Source of the DNA: Gymnopilus junonius
Lineage: Eukaryota > Basidiomycota > Agaricomycetes > Agaricales > Galerinaceae
Direction of reading: 5' to 3'
Length of the DNA stretch: 11,411 bases
NCBI GenBank assembly: GCA_015501075.1
Contig: JADNYJ010000850.1
Location: forward strand, 1 to 11,411
Position 1 is the first letter of the stretch; each line of letters opens with the position of its first letter. A program made the position numbers and the translations under genes. The notes under the pieces were generated by a model. That model saw only the letters and a list, made by a program, of their open reading frames with translations, was not told where the DNA came from and searched no databases. Below, piece by piece: positions 1 through 8,828 of this stretch.

Positions 1-5
1 ATTAG

Positions 6-646
6 CAAATTCCAAGCTTTTCTTTTATGTGTATCATAATGATGAACAAGATTGGACAAGATATGGAACTTATACTCAAGTTATGGCATTTGCTGAGGAT
101 GAAGACATTGATGCACCATGGTTTAGGGATCCAGATGGGAAGAACATTGTTTGTGTATTAGCAGTAAGTAATATTCAATTATTCAACTACAGATAATATA
201 TAACAATTGATTAAATAGACAACATTTGATATTGGTACACTGTTTATGGCTCCATCAACCACTCAACCTCAATCTACATCCACACATCTCCATGCTTCTA
301 CCTCTTCTGATGCCAATCAGGAAAGTGGACTGAGAACTGCATCAGCATCTGGCAACCTTTCATCTGACAAGGAGCGCCTTATTGAATACTTTGGTATACC
401 AAGACATCTTATAGGCACCAAAAATCAAGGTAAGTCTATTATTTAATATTTGTAATCCTATATGATAGATCTAAACTATATTACAGGATTAAGAGTCAAT
501 TGGGAGAAGTATTCAGCTTGTGTTACTGCAATCAACCAAGCTCAGTGTCTTTACTCAGCGGGCAAATGGCCATCTAACTTTCCACGTTACAATCAAGACT
601 TAATCATTGGAGCACTTTACCTTAAGACTTACATCCATCTCCAATC
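6..646 (+). pseudogene. Truncated copy of an unrecognised multi-exon fungal gene family (left copy)
   Basis: Three exons can be read: 6-163, 219-429 and 487 to about 646, separated by GT-AG introns 164-218 (55 nt, GTAAGT donor) and 430-486 (57 nt, GTAAGT donor). Position 1-5 (ATTAG) looks like the acceptor of an earlier intron, so the 5' part lies outside the window. The exons join in phase with no stop and encode motifs such as YHNDEQDW, DEDIDAPWF, GKNIVCVLA and KWPSNFPRYNQD, with a Ser/Thr/His-rich linker between. About 36 of 52 residues of the first exon match the minus-strand gene at 7005-7162, and introns fall at the same places. Similarity stops near 620, and the frame then runs into the minisatellite and on to a stop at 1149-1151, overlapping the 3' end of the KDZ gene antisense. 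I do not recognise the family and see no catalytic motif. It is probably a 3'-truncated relic; a rearranged but expressed gene is less likely. Confidence 0.6.
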
Positions 647-839
647 CACTGGACTCCAATGGAGTCTACTGGAGTCCAACTGGAGTCTGCCAGAGTCCAA
701 CTGGAGTCTAACCGGAGTCCACTTAAGTACCAGAGCCATACTGGAGCTATACTGGAGTCATACTGGAGTCATACTGGAGTCATACCGGAGCCATACCGGA
801 GTCATACTGGAATCAGAACAGAGTCATACTGGAATTCAG
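647..839. repeat. 11-bp minisatellite, about 17 units
   Basis: Imperfect tandem copies of an 11-bp unit close to TGGAGTCATAC. The 5' half favours TGGAGTCCAAC and the 3' half TGGAGTCATAC or CGGAGTCATAC. A few units are 10 bp. The array starts where the left copy of the unrecognised gene loses similarity to its partner and ends about 140 bp before the KDZ gene terminus. None of the three plus-strand frames is stopped inside it. Confidence 0.9.
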
Positions 840-981
840 CCTCTTTATTACATGTCAAGTTACACAATTCAAACAACTTGGTTAAATATGTACACTATGA
901 TACACTTCTGCTTTTTACCTTTACTTTCTATTCCTACACTGTGTTATATATTTTATGTTATTCTCATGCACTTTGTTCATC

Positions 982-3266
982 TTAATCAACTATCTCATCA
1001 GCATTATCATTCAAATTCCAATGCCTTGCTGGGCCCTCATCATCATCATCTTCATCATCTTCCTCCTCTTCTTTCTCTTGCTGCATGTTCACAACTTTCT
1101 CCTTCTTCTTCTGCTTTGCAATTACTTGCTGTGTATGATAGAACATCATAGTATGCAAAAACCAGTCAAAGTTCCCAATTTTCATCCGCTTCAAAATTGA
1201 CTCAAATCCACCCAACCATGCATTCAGCTGCTCAGAGGCCTCTGTGTTGTATGCCCTCTGTAAACAAAGTCTCCCATTCTTGTCATATGCAATCTGAACC
1301 AGATTAGGTGCAGACCCATTCAATGGTGCAGGATTGCACCACTTTCTGCATAGGAAGTCTGTCAATCGATGATTGCGATAATGATATGCATCAACAACAA
1401 ATCAGGTTGTATCCTTCCAAATTGTCCTCCATGTCCCATTTGCAATAGCAGTTCGCAGCACTTGGCATGCCTTGTCAATGCAAACATAACCAGGTCGTGA
1501 TTCTGCTGTTGGAAAAATAGACTGCAGGAAGTTGAGAATGCATGTTGGTGACTCTGACTTGTCAAATTTGGTCCAAGCAATCACAACTCTACATGGTGCA
1601 CACACTGTCTCAACACAATAGAACTTGGATGAGCCAAAGAAATGGGCATGAGGTGGTGGATCATCATCATCTTCATTATTGTCATGTGCACGTGCTGCTG
1701 GTTGGGGTCCCCGCTGTTGCCATGGAAGGTTTTCATCAATCCACTAAAGTAGTCGACGCACACCAGAATAGGCAGCATGGTTGTGATCCTGCTTGTACTT
1801 CTTCCATACACCTTGGTGAGTTGCACAAGCAAGTGTTCCAGCAACCCTCTGATTTCCACATGTCTGCATGCGACATACATTCCCATATGCAGTCTCATGC
1901 TGAATGCAAAATGCACCACCATGTGCATTCTGGAGCTCCTCTGTACAATTGTCATATGCACAATGCTAAACATCAAATGTTCATCAATCTAACTAATTCA
2001 CCTAGATTTGTAAAGTCAACTTACAGTTGGGCCCATCACAATCCCATCCACCACTACCATCTTCACAGGTTTGTAATCATCAACCTCCATTTCTTCATCA
2101 TGCCTTCTTTGCCTATGAGCATGAGCCCGTCTCTCTTCTTCAGTATACTGCACAGAGTTATCTGCATCATCTCCAGTCAATACAGGAATATCTGAGTTTG
2201 TTTCATCCAATCCAGCAACAGATGCAGGATCATTGTGTTGTCCAACATTTCCTGCAGATGATTTGTATGGATGGGAGCATTCAGAGCACTCATGGTGTAT
2301 TCCAATGTCCACCACACCATTGTTGCCCAGCTGTGCAAATGCTTCTTTTACAACTCCCTTGATATCCAAGTTGTTAGGCATCTTTAGATCTCGATTATGG
2401 GCAGTGGCAACAGCCCAGATAGACTCCTGCACAAATAGCTGCCAAACCTGGCGACATGTGATCTGGATTGAGTTGGTGTTGTTAGAATTGCTGTCATTCC
2501 AGAACTGAGTATAAGCAGATGCTGAGGCATGGAAGTTGTATACACCACTCAGAATAGTGCGAGAGAACTCGCAATCTGTCCACAGTGCATGGCCTGCCTT
2601 GAGATAGCATGCAGAGTTGAGATACCGCTTCTGATGAATAGCTGGTGTATGTTCATGGTCAGCATGATAGATTGTGTTGCAAGCTGTACATTTACCTGTC
2701 AGTACAGGCACATCATGATAGACTGTGTTTCCCTTGATTAATGCAACAAGAGGAATATCTTGGATATTTGTAATCTGTTGCAATGAACGTGGATAACAGT
2801 CACCATTGCAACAGTACATTGCATGTGGACAAACAACAGCAGCAGCCTGGATAGACTTGTATGACACTGGCTGAACTTTGAAGCGCAGTTCATTCCTATC
2901 ATTATAGTGTGGAGTAAGCTTGAGGATGGTTGCAAGGTCATCAAGCATGTATGACAAGTAATCAACATGTTGAGCTTCTGTGGTAGGACGATTCTGAGAC
3001 TGGAACAATGTTGAGGTACTGTCCTGTAGATGATGCATTACTGCACGTGCAAATGCTCGTATCCAACTATTGGACACCCGACCTTGCTCATCTTCAAACT
3101 CTTTGTGCTTCTGCCTTGCATGGAGATTGAGCAAGTCAGTGTTCTCTGTCATTAAGAACAGCACTGTTAGAACAGTGGCCAGTGATACATGAGAGCTGAA
3201 GTTGTTTTCTACAAAGTGTGCAAAAACAGAGAAGGGGAGATTGGGAAAGTCTTGCATTTTAGACAT
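982..3266 (-). pseudogene. KDZ-transposase-type protein with CxC5 and CxC6 cysteine clusters, two in-frame stops
   Basis: Two exons, 2025-3266 (414 codons, from the first ATG after an in-frame TGA) and 982-1965 (328 codons with the stop). They join in phase 0 across a 59-nt GTAAGT...TAG intron at 1966-2024. Total length is about 741 codons. Exon 1 carries a CxC5-like cluster (C146, C152, C153, C157, then C193 and C196 in KCTAC) and the start of CxC6 (C327, C330). Exon 2 continues CxC6 (C416, C421, FCIQH at 433-437, C445, C450, C461, H464). The transposase-like part follows, with YVCIDKAC, VVDAYHY, RKWCNPAPLNGSAPNLV and EQLNAWLGGFE, and an acidic tail. These motifs are typical of KDZ-associated proteins in mushrooms, thought to act in DNA transposition. 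Codon 488 is TAG (1744-1746) and codon 602 is TGA (1402-1404), both inside otherwise family-like sequence, so it is very likely a dead copy. The family call is from memory of motifs, not a search. Confidence 0.82.
1966..2024 (-). other. Intron of the KDZ-type gene
   Basis: On the minus strand the donor is GTAAGT at 2024-2019 and the acceptor TTTAG ends at 1966. Removal joins ...MGPT to HCAYDNC in phase 0 and brings the two halves of the CxC6 cluster together. The exon 1 frame otherwise stops within the intron. Confidence 0.85.
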
Positions 3267-3904
3267 TGCAGAGTATGACCAGACTGGGTTTGATCAAGTT
3301 CCAACACCTCAATGATCTGTGAACTTGAAAAGAAGCAAAATGCTAAACTAAGCTAAACTGGAACTAGCTAACTCAGGGGTCACCTTCAGGTGTTGCCTGA
3401 GTATTATTGTCACCGTATTGGCAGGACAACCTTCCTTACTAGCAGCAGCTTAAGGCTGGGCCTGGCAAGGGTTGTAAAAAGTGGAGAAAAGCTAAGAGTC
3501 CATAAACGAGTTAAAAAGCAAGTTCACAAATCATGCAGCTACAGGGCTCAATGGGTAGAGAACTGCAGCTATCTGAGGCACAAGGTGTGGGAATGTGTCA
3601 AGTAACAGTGGGCCAAAAATAAGCAACTCAGTGCATGTAACTGAAAAGTTATCATACACTAAAGTACAGTAAGTTACTAGCATCTTGATGAAATAGCTGG
3701 GCACTTGCCTGAAGTCTGGGGTGGATTGACTGAGGATGTCTGGTTCAAGGTGGGGGTTTATATATCTTCAGTCAGTTCATTTCCAAATTTGGAAGTTCTA
3801 AAAATAAGATACAATCCATCAAATGCTAAGGTGATCAATACAGATACATACAGATAGTAGGACCTAATCTAATCTGATAAGATAAGCTTAAAAAAGACAT
3901 ATGC
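3267..3904. other. Region without a recognised gene, upstream of the KDZ-type gene
   Basis: No convincing coding frame on either strand; the longest open stretch (3390-3605, plus) has no recognisable motif. A short perfect inverted repeat lies at 3294-3301 and 3321-3328. A tRNA D-arm-like stretch lies at 3544-3563. I could not identify terminal inverted repeats or target duplications that would mark the edge of a KDZ element here. Confidence 0.5.
3294..3328. repeat. Short inverted repeat upstream of the KDZ-type gene
   Basis: TCAAGTTC (3294-3301) and GAACTTGA (3321-3328) are exact reverse complements with a 19-nt spacer, 28 nt before the start codon. The arms do not extend beyond 8 bp. It could be a binding site or a chance palindrome. 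Confidence 0.35.
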
Positions 3905-5640
3905 TGCATCTCAGAAATAGTGTCAACAAATCTTGGAGAAGGTTATATACTTAAGTTAAACATCATGGGATGTGAAACTGAGACATTAACAAGGACATTA
4001 AGTCATAATCAGATTACATGCTAACTAGCACTTGCACACTACTTGCACATTATGGACCAACAACCCATGATTTCTACATGTAAGTTGGGAGTAGTGTTAA
4101 GGCATCTGTGGAAAGCCTGTATGCTAAAGATAGACAGCAGAAGATTTGTTATTGACATATTAAAAAACATGTTTAGTCAAAGTCAGATAAAATGTTAATT
4201 GTACTTTGTGTATCACTTATGCAATTGGGGGACAGCTACACCAAGTGGTTTCATGTAAGTCAGAAATAAGGTTGATGCACTTGGAAGAAGCATATATCCA
4301 AATGTTAGTTCTTGTGTGATGTGAAACTAGCACATTAACATAGACCTTAAGTTGAAGTTGGATCTGAAGCTAATTAGCATTTGTGCATTTTTGAGACAAC
4401 AAGCCATAATTCTGATACATAAGTTAGGGGTAGTGTTCAGGCATCTGTGGAAAGCCTGTATACTAAAGATAGATAGCACAGGATATGAGATTGACATGCT
4501 AATAAACATGTTTAGTCAAAGTCAGATCAGATGTTGATTGCACTTTGGGTATCACTTGTGCAATTGTGGGTTAGCTGCATAGAATGGTTTCATGTAAGTC
4601 AAAAATAGTGTTGATGCACCTAGGAGAAGCATATGTTCAAAGACAGGACCTGGCATAATGTGAAACTAATATGTTGATGTAGATGTTAAGTTGAGGTCAG
4701 ATCAGATGCTAATTAGCACTTGTGCATTACTTGTACCATTTTGGAGCAACAAGTTATAAATTTTGCATGTGAGCTCTGAGGAGTGTTAGAGCAGGTGTTA
4801 GAAGCATGTAGGCTGAAATTAAACAGCACAGGATATAAGACTATGCTATAAACATAGATGCTAAGTCACAGTTGGATTAGATGCTAATGAGCACTTTGTG
4901 TGTCAATTGCCCAATATTGTGATAACTGCACTAAATTCTTTCCCATAAGTAAGGAATAATGTAAAGGCACCTGAAACAAGAATGCATACTAAAATTGGAC
5001 ACTATGTCATGTGAGACTAAAATACTAGCAAAGATGTTAAGTCCAAGTCAGCTCAGATACTAACTAGCACCTGGTGTCTCACTTGCCCAATTGTGGTCCA
5101 AATACCCTGGGTCAACTTCTGTAGATTTGGGATTGTGTTTGAGCACCTGTAAGAGGAATGCATCCTACAATTCAAAATGAACCACACTTGTGAATAGCTT
5201 ACTATTTGATTTGCTACATCAAAATCAGAACTAAGTTCAATTAGCACATTGTGTGTCACTTGTCTAAATGTATAATAATACTCTGGCTATGCTCAAGAGA
5301 TTGTCACATAAGTCAGCCCCAAGGTGGAAGCACATGTAAAGACACTATACACCAAGTACAAACAGCCTAGAATCTGAAAATTACAATTGACACAAGCCAG
5401 AAATATGAAGTCAGATCAGAGGCTAATTAGCACTTTATCTGCTTCTTGCCTTAAAGTCTGCACTTACTATACCTGCAATGTGCAATACTGTCACATAACT
5501 TAGACATACTGTGTAATCACTTCTAGAAAGAGTCTCAGGCAAAAATAGACCTATTAGACTGTGAGAGTGGTACACTATTACAGATAATACCTGCAAGTCA
5601 GATCAGAGTTCAATGAGCATTTAGTGCATTACAATGCTGT
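3905..5640. repeat. Diverged ~175-bp tandem satellite, about ten monomers
   Basis: Monomers share three landmarks in fixed order: a GATGCTAATTAGCACTT-like core, a CATGTAAGTCAGAAATAGTG-like core, and a GTCAGATCAGATG-like core. The first recurs near 4017, 4190, 4364, 4528, 4705, 4877, 5055, 5235, 5418 and 5605, giving steps of about 164-187 bp. The second recurs near 4077, 4252, 4420, 4589, 4766, 4944, 5120, 5308 and 5492. In the left half alternate monomers are more alike than neighbours (4077 with 4420, 4252 with 4589), so the array has a ~340-bp dimeric order. Divergence grows to the right. No coding frame of note is present. Confidence 0.85.
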
Positions 5641-6085
5641 CATGTTATATAACTTGTAGCTATTATTAGCAACTGTGTCATAACTCAGGAGACTCTGTAC
5701 AGTGTTTATATTGACAGAGGACATATATATATACAACAATAACTCTGTATGTACTATGCTTGTCTTTGCACAGTACCAACTAAAACTACAATTACAATTA
5801 CAATTGCAGTAACTCTGTACTATCATGTATCTACAGAGAAAATTTACTAGTTACATGATTCAAAGTCCTTATTGTAGACTCTGCTATACGTGTATCTACA
5901 GAAAACTACAAGTTTGTTCAAAGCAGAATACAATCAAAACAATGTGTGTTTTATATACAAGTCCCATAAGCATCAAGCTAATGATCAAACAAGTAAACCC
6001 ACTCTGAACTTTGCATGTATAGCCAGAGCATAGAAAAATAAATATAAACACATAAAACAAGCCAAAACAATCCAACATACTGTAT
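5641..6085. other. AT-rich spacer with simple repeats, no gene seen
   Basis: Contains a short (AT)n run near 5720-5734, a hexanucleotide run of ACAATT units near 5788-5806, three AACTCTGTA motifs between 5690 and 5820, and two GTATCTACAGA motifs (near 5827 and 5892). It may hold the decayed end of the satellite array. It includes the 3' flank of the minus-strand pseudogene. Confidence 0.5.
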
Positions 6086-8512
6086 TTATCTTCTCATAGG
6101 CTCCTTGCCTTTGTAAGATGATTTAGAGTATCTTTCTCGAGACTGACTAGGAGATGGTGACTCACGATGGTGGCTGTGTGAACATGAATCTTGTTGCATG
6201 CTATGTGAGTGTGCAGGTAAATTCTGGCATTGGCTGTAATGATGAGGAGATGGTGATTAATAACAATGAGAAGATGTAGATTGACATTGTAGAGATGGAG
6301 ATTGATGATGATGAGATAGCTGATGACGAGATGATGAAGCAACTGGCTGAGTCTTTTGGGAACGTGATGGAGGATAAGTGCCATGCTTCCTAAGATAATG
6401 CTCTAGATCAGGCCAGCCTAGTTTGCTAACAGGAACATAGAAACCCCAGACTTTAGTATCTTGCTCTGGTGTACTGTGCTCCATTTCCAACCAGGCTACC
6501 ATATCAGGATGGTTTTCTGCAACTGCTTCCATAAAGCGATAGCTGCTATGCCAATGAGATCTGCCAATAACTAGCTCAATAATCATCTCCTGGCTAAAAC
6601 GTGGAAAGTGGGATGGCCATTGACCAGATGCATGAAGAGCCAGCCCATGCTCAAGTGCAGTAATAGTAGCTTGATACTTCTTCCAGTTAGTTCACAATCC
6701 TATGGTATATGTTAGATCTATATTATTATATACATCAAATAATTAAATAGACTTACCTTGACGTATGGTACCTATAAGATCTCTTGAAATTTCAAAATAG
6801 TCAATGAGCAGATCTTTGTCAGTTGAATGTGCTGATAATGGATTTGCAGTTGCAGAAGAAGTAGAGGCATGTGGCTGCATGGATGTAGTAGATTCATGCA
6901 GAGTGATTGATGCAGGGGTTTTATACAATGAACTAAAATCAAATGTTGTCTATATAACATGTCATTATATAATAGATTGAGTTAAAAAACTGATTATCAC
7001 TTACTGCTAACACACAGATGATGTTTTTGCCATTAGAATATCTGAACCATGGTGCATCGATGTCTTCATCATCAGAAAATGCCATGATTTTGGTATAAAT
7101 ACCATAACTGGTCCAGTCATGCTCATCATGATGATACATGCAAAAAACAAGCTTGGGATTTGCTAAAATATTTTAAAAATTAGTATTAAATAATATAAAA
7201 TAAACATCATCAACTTGCTTTGCATAGGTTCAAAGTCTTCAGTTGCTTGGTGAACCACTGTTTTGATTGTAGGGCACTGAGATATATCCTTAACTGGAAT
7301 CTGCACTATTGGGGTGTTGTTGGTGATTTTAACATTTTGTGGGCTATCTGCTGAGTGAAACAAAAGAATTTTGCCTCGATCAACCATATCGACTGTGTTT
7401 GACTGATCTAGCCACACTTGATTTGCATCAGCCATATTGAATACATTGCCACTTGCACGACCATGCAAAATACCTCCAGTTGAGCGAGATGCACCATATG
7501 CAGGTATATGCTGCTTTGGTGGGCTTCTATGACAATATCTAATAGAAACAATAGATTAAACTAAAGCATTTAATATAATTGCATCTGCATTACCTTCATT
7601 AAGATTATCTGGAGTCCAAGGTGGAAGTTCTGAAATTGCACGCTTGTGATGTGAAGAGGTAACTGGCTCTTCAATTTGCATAGCTTGACCATGGGACTTG
7701 GATGTAGATCCTGCATTCTGCTTGAAATTGGATTTTGAAGCTCTAGGCCATGTTAACATTGGTGAAATACTTCTACTTGCCCCACGTGGTTGAGGTGAGC
7801 CTGTAGGGCTCACTGCACGGCGATGAGGTGAGAGTGCTGAAGGAGACTGAAGATGACCATGTGGCTCTGAATCCTTCTTGCGATGAGCACTAGTGGAATG
7901 TGAAGAGGTGGAAGGCTGAGGTGGTGGAGCAATTGAAATGCCACTGGTTTCAATCTCTCGTTCTGTCCTTTAGTTTGGAATAAATATATTAATTAAACAA
8001 CTTAAATTATTAATATCACAACATACTTTGTGAGGTGTATAGTAGCTTGCACCTTTGCACGAGATGCCTTGGCTTTCTCTTTACCCCTGCACACACAATG
8101 TATAAGAATAAAAATAATTTATGTGTAATTACTTGGATTTATGGCCACCAGCTTTGGTCACCTTTGCACGTTGAGCCTCTACAGCCTTTGCCTGGGGCTG
8201 AGCATACTGCACGGCAATGACCTCGACTGAGCCACTGGTCTCCTCACCTCCCCCCCCTTCTGGCTCACCATACCCTCCTAGCTCCTCGCTCTCTGATTGC
8301 TCAACCCAACCCACCCTCTTCTTGCCCCCAGTGTGGCTGGACATACGTGTGCCAGTCCTACCCCTTCCCATGATGCTACCCTGAGTGGATACGTCCTCGA
8401 CATCCCTTCCCGCGGCGCTACATTCACATGTGGTGGGGACGTTGTCAACGTCATGCTCTGAGATGCTGAGCTCACAATGAGGGTGGTGGGTAAGGGCCTG
8501 GATGGGCGGTCG
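6086..8512 (-). pseudogene. 3' part of an unrecognised multi-exon fungal gene (right copy), with in-frame stops
   Basis: Minus-strand exons: 8133 to 8371 (first ATG) or up to 8512 (limit of the open frame), 8027-8086, 7594-7967, 7219 to 7538 or 7473, 7005-7162, 6757-6949 and 6086-6699. Introns 8087-8132, 7968-8026, 7163-7218, 6950-7004 and 6700-6756 all preserve frame. In order the product has a basic segment (MGRGRTGTRM), a Lys/Ala-rich possible coiled coil, a Ser/Pro/His-rich linker (SPTGSPQPRG), then the part shared with the left copy (YHHDEHDW, DEDIDAPWF, FPRFSQEMI). A further domain follows (VWGFYVPVSKLGWPDLE), then a His/Ser/Arg-rich tail. Breaks: TGA at 6692-6694, where the left copy has AGA; TAA at 6257-6259, after which the same frame goes on as SRERYSKSSYKGKEPMRR to a stop at 6086-6088; and a one-base phase clash at intron 7539-7593. 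No enzyme motif is visible. It is probably one gene with the 5' part at 8571-9684. Confidence 0.65.
7163..7218 (-). other. Likely GC-AG intron
   Basis: The only junction giving the frame of both flanking exons (phase 1) uses a GCAAGT donor at 7218 and a TAG acceptor ending at 7163 (56 nt). The nearby GT two bases further on would shift the frame away from the conserved YHHDEHDW exon. GC-AG introns with GCAAGT donors are a known minor class in fungi. Confidence 0.6.
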
Positions 8513-8529
8513 TCACCTCGTGCTTGTGT

Positions 8530-8816
8530 CAGATGGGCATGGGCAGTGGGCATTGGGCATTCAGATTCACGTCATGTGCTGGTTTCGCAATGGGTGGTGG
8601 GTGCCTGTCATTGGGTGCTGGTGTTGCGAGACAGGGTGGGTGCTTCGCGTTATGCGCTGGTGTCACAATGGGCATGGGCGGTGGGCATTGGGCGTTCGGA
8701 TTCGCATCAGGCACTGGTTTCGTGATGGGCGGTGGGCACCTGTCATTGGGTGCTGGTGTTGCGAGATGGGGTGGGTGCTTCTCATCGTGCGCTGGTGTCG
8801 CGATGGGGGTGGTATT
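8530..8816 (-). repeat. 135-bp tandem repeat, two units plus a partial third, coding for Pro-rich 45-residue units
   Basis: On the plus strand a GGGCATGGGC-like landmark falls at 8535 and 8670, and a diverged GGGGGTGG at 8805, giving an exact 135-bp period. Because 135 is 45 codons the repeat stays in frame. On the minus strand it reads as Pro-rich units containing HPPxLATPAPNDR and AQCPPPMP. Shorter 36-51-bp sub-units (GGTGTTGCGAGA-like starts) are visible inside each unit. The frame ends at TGA 8529-8531 unless a 73-nt GT-AG intron (8498-8570, phase 0) is removed, which would lead into the 8133-8497 exon. Confidence 0.8.
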
Positions 8817-8820
8817 CATA

Positions 8821-8828
8821 GGGGGGGG
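8821..8828. other. G8 homopolymer at a reading-frame switch
   Basis: On the minus strand the acidic frame enters this run as DDDDEGAPP and stops 14 codons later. One fewer base would move it into the 45-residue Pro-rich repeat frame. Homopolymers of this length are prone to slippage and sequencing error. Confidence 0.6.

Noticed and set aside
647..839. CRISPR-like array
   Set aside because: The 11-bp units are head-to-tail with no unique spacers, in a eukaryotic context.
1743..1809. A 66-nt phase-0 intron (GTATGG donor, TTTAG acceptor) that would remove the TAG at 1744-1746
   Set aside because: It would delete the WKKYKQDHNHAAYSGVRRLL stretch, which looks like conserved CxC6-flanking sequence. 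The TGA at 1402-1404 would remain.
1542..2195. A 217-codon plus-strand open frame rich in His
   Set aside because: It is the antisense shadow of KDZ exon 2 and the end of exon 1, which carry recognisable cysteine clusters.
850..3400. Terminal inverted repeats and target duplications of a complete KDZ transposon
   Set aside because: I searched both flanks by eye and found no convincing matching pair. The 8-bp palindrome at 3294-3328 is local to one side.
5053..6078. Several 60-70-codon frames in the satellite and AT-rich spacer
   Set aside because: They lack motifs, shift between monomers and have the length expected by chance in AT-rich repeats.
8278..8553. A minus-strand open frame of 91 codons overlapping the MGRGR exon
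   Set aside because: The overlapping frame ending at 8133 splices in phase through two further introns, and this one does not.
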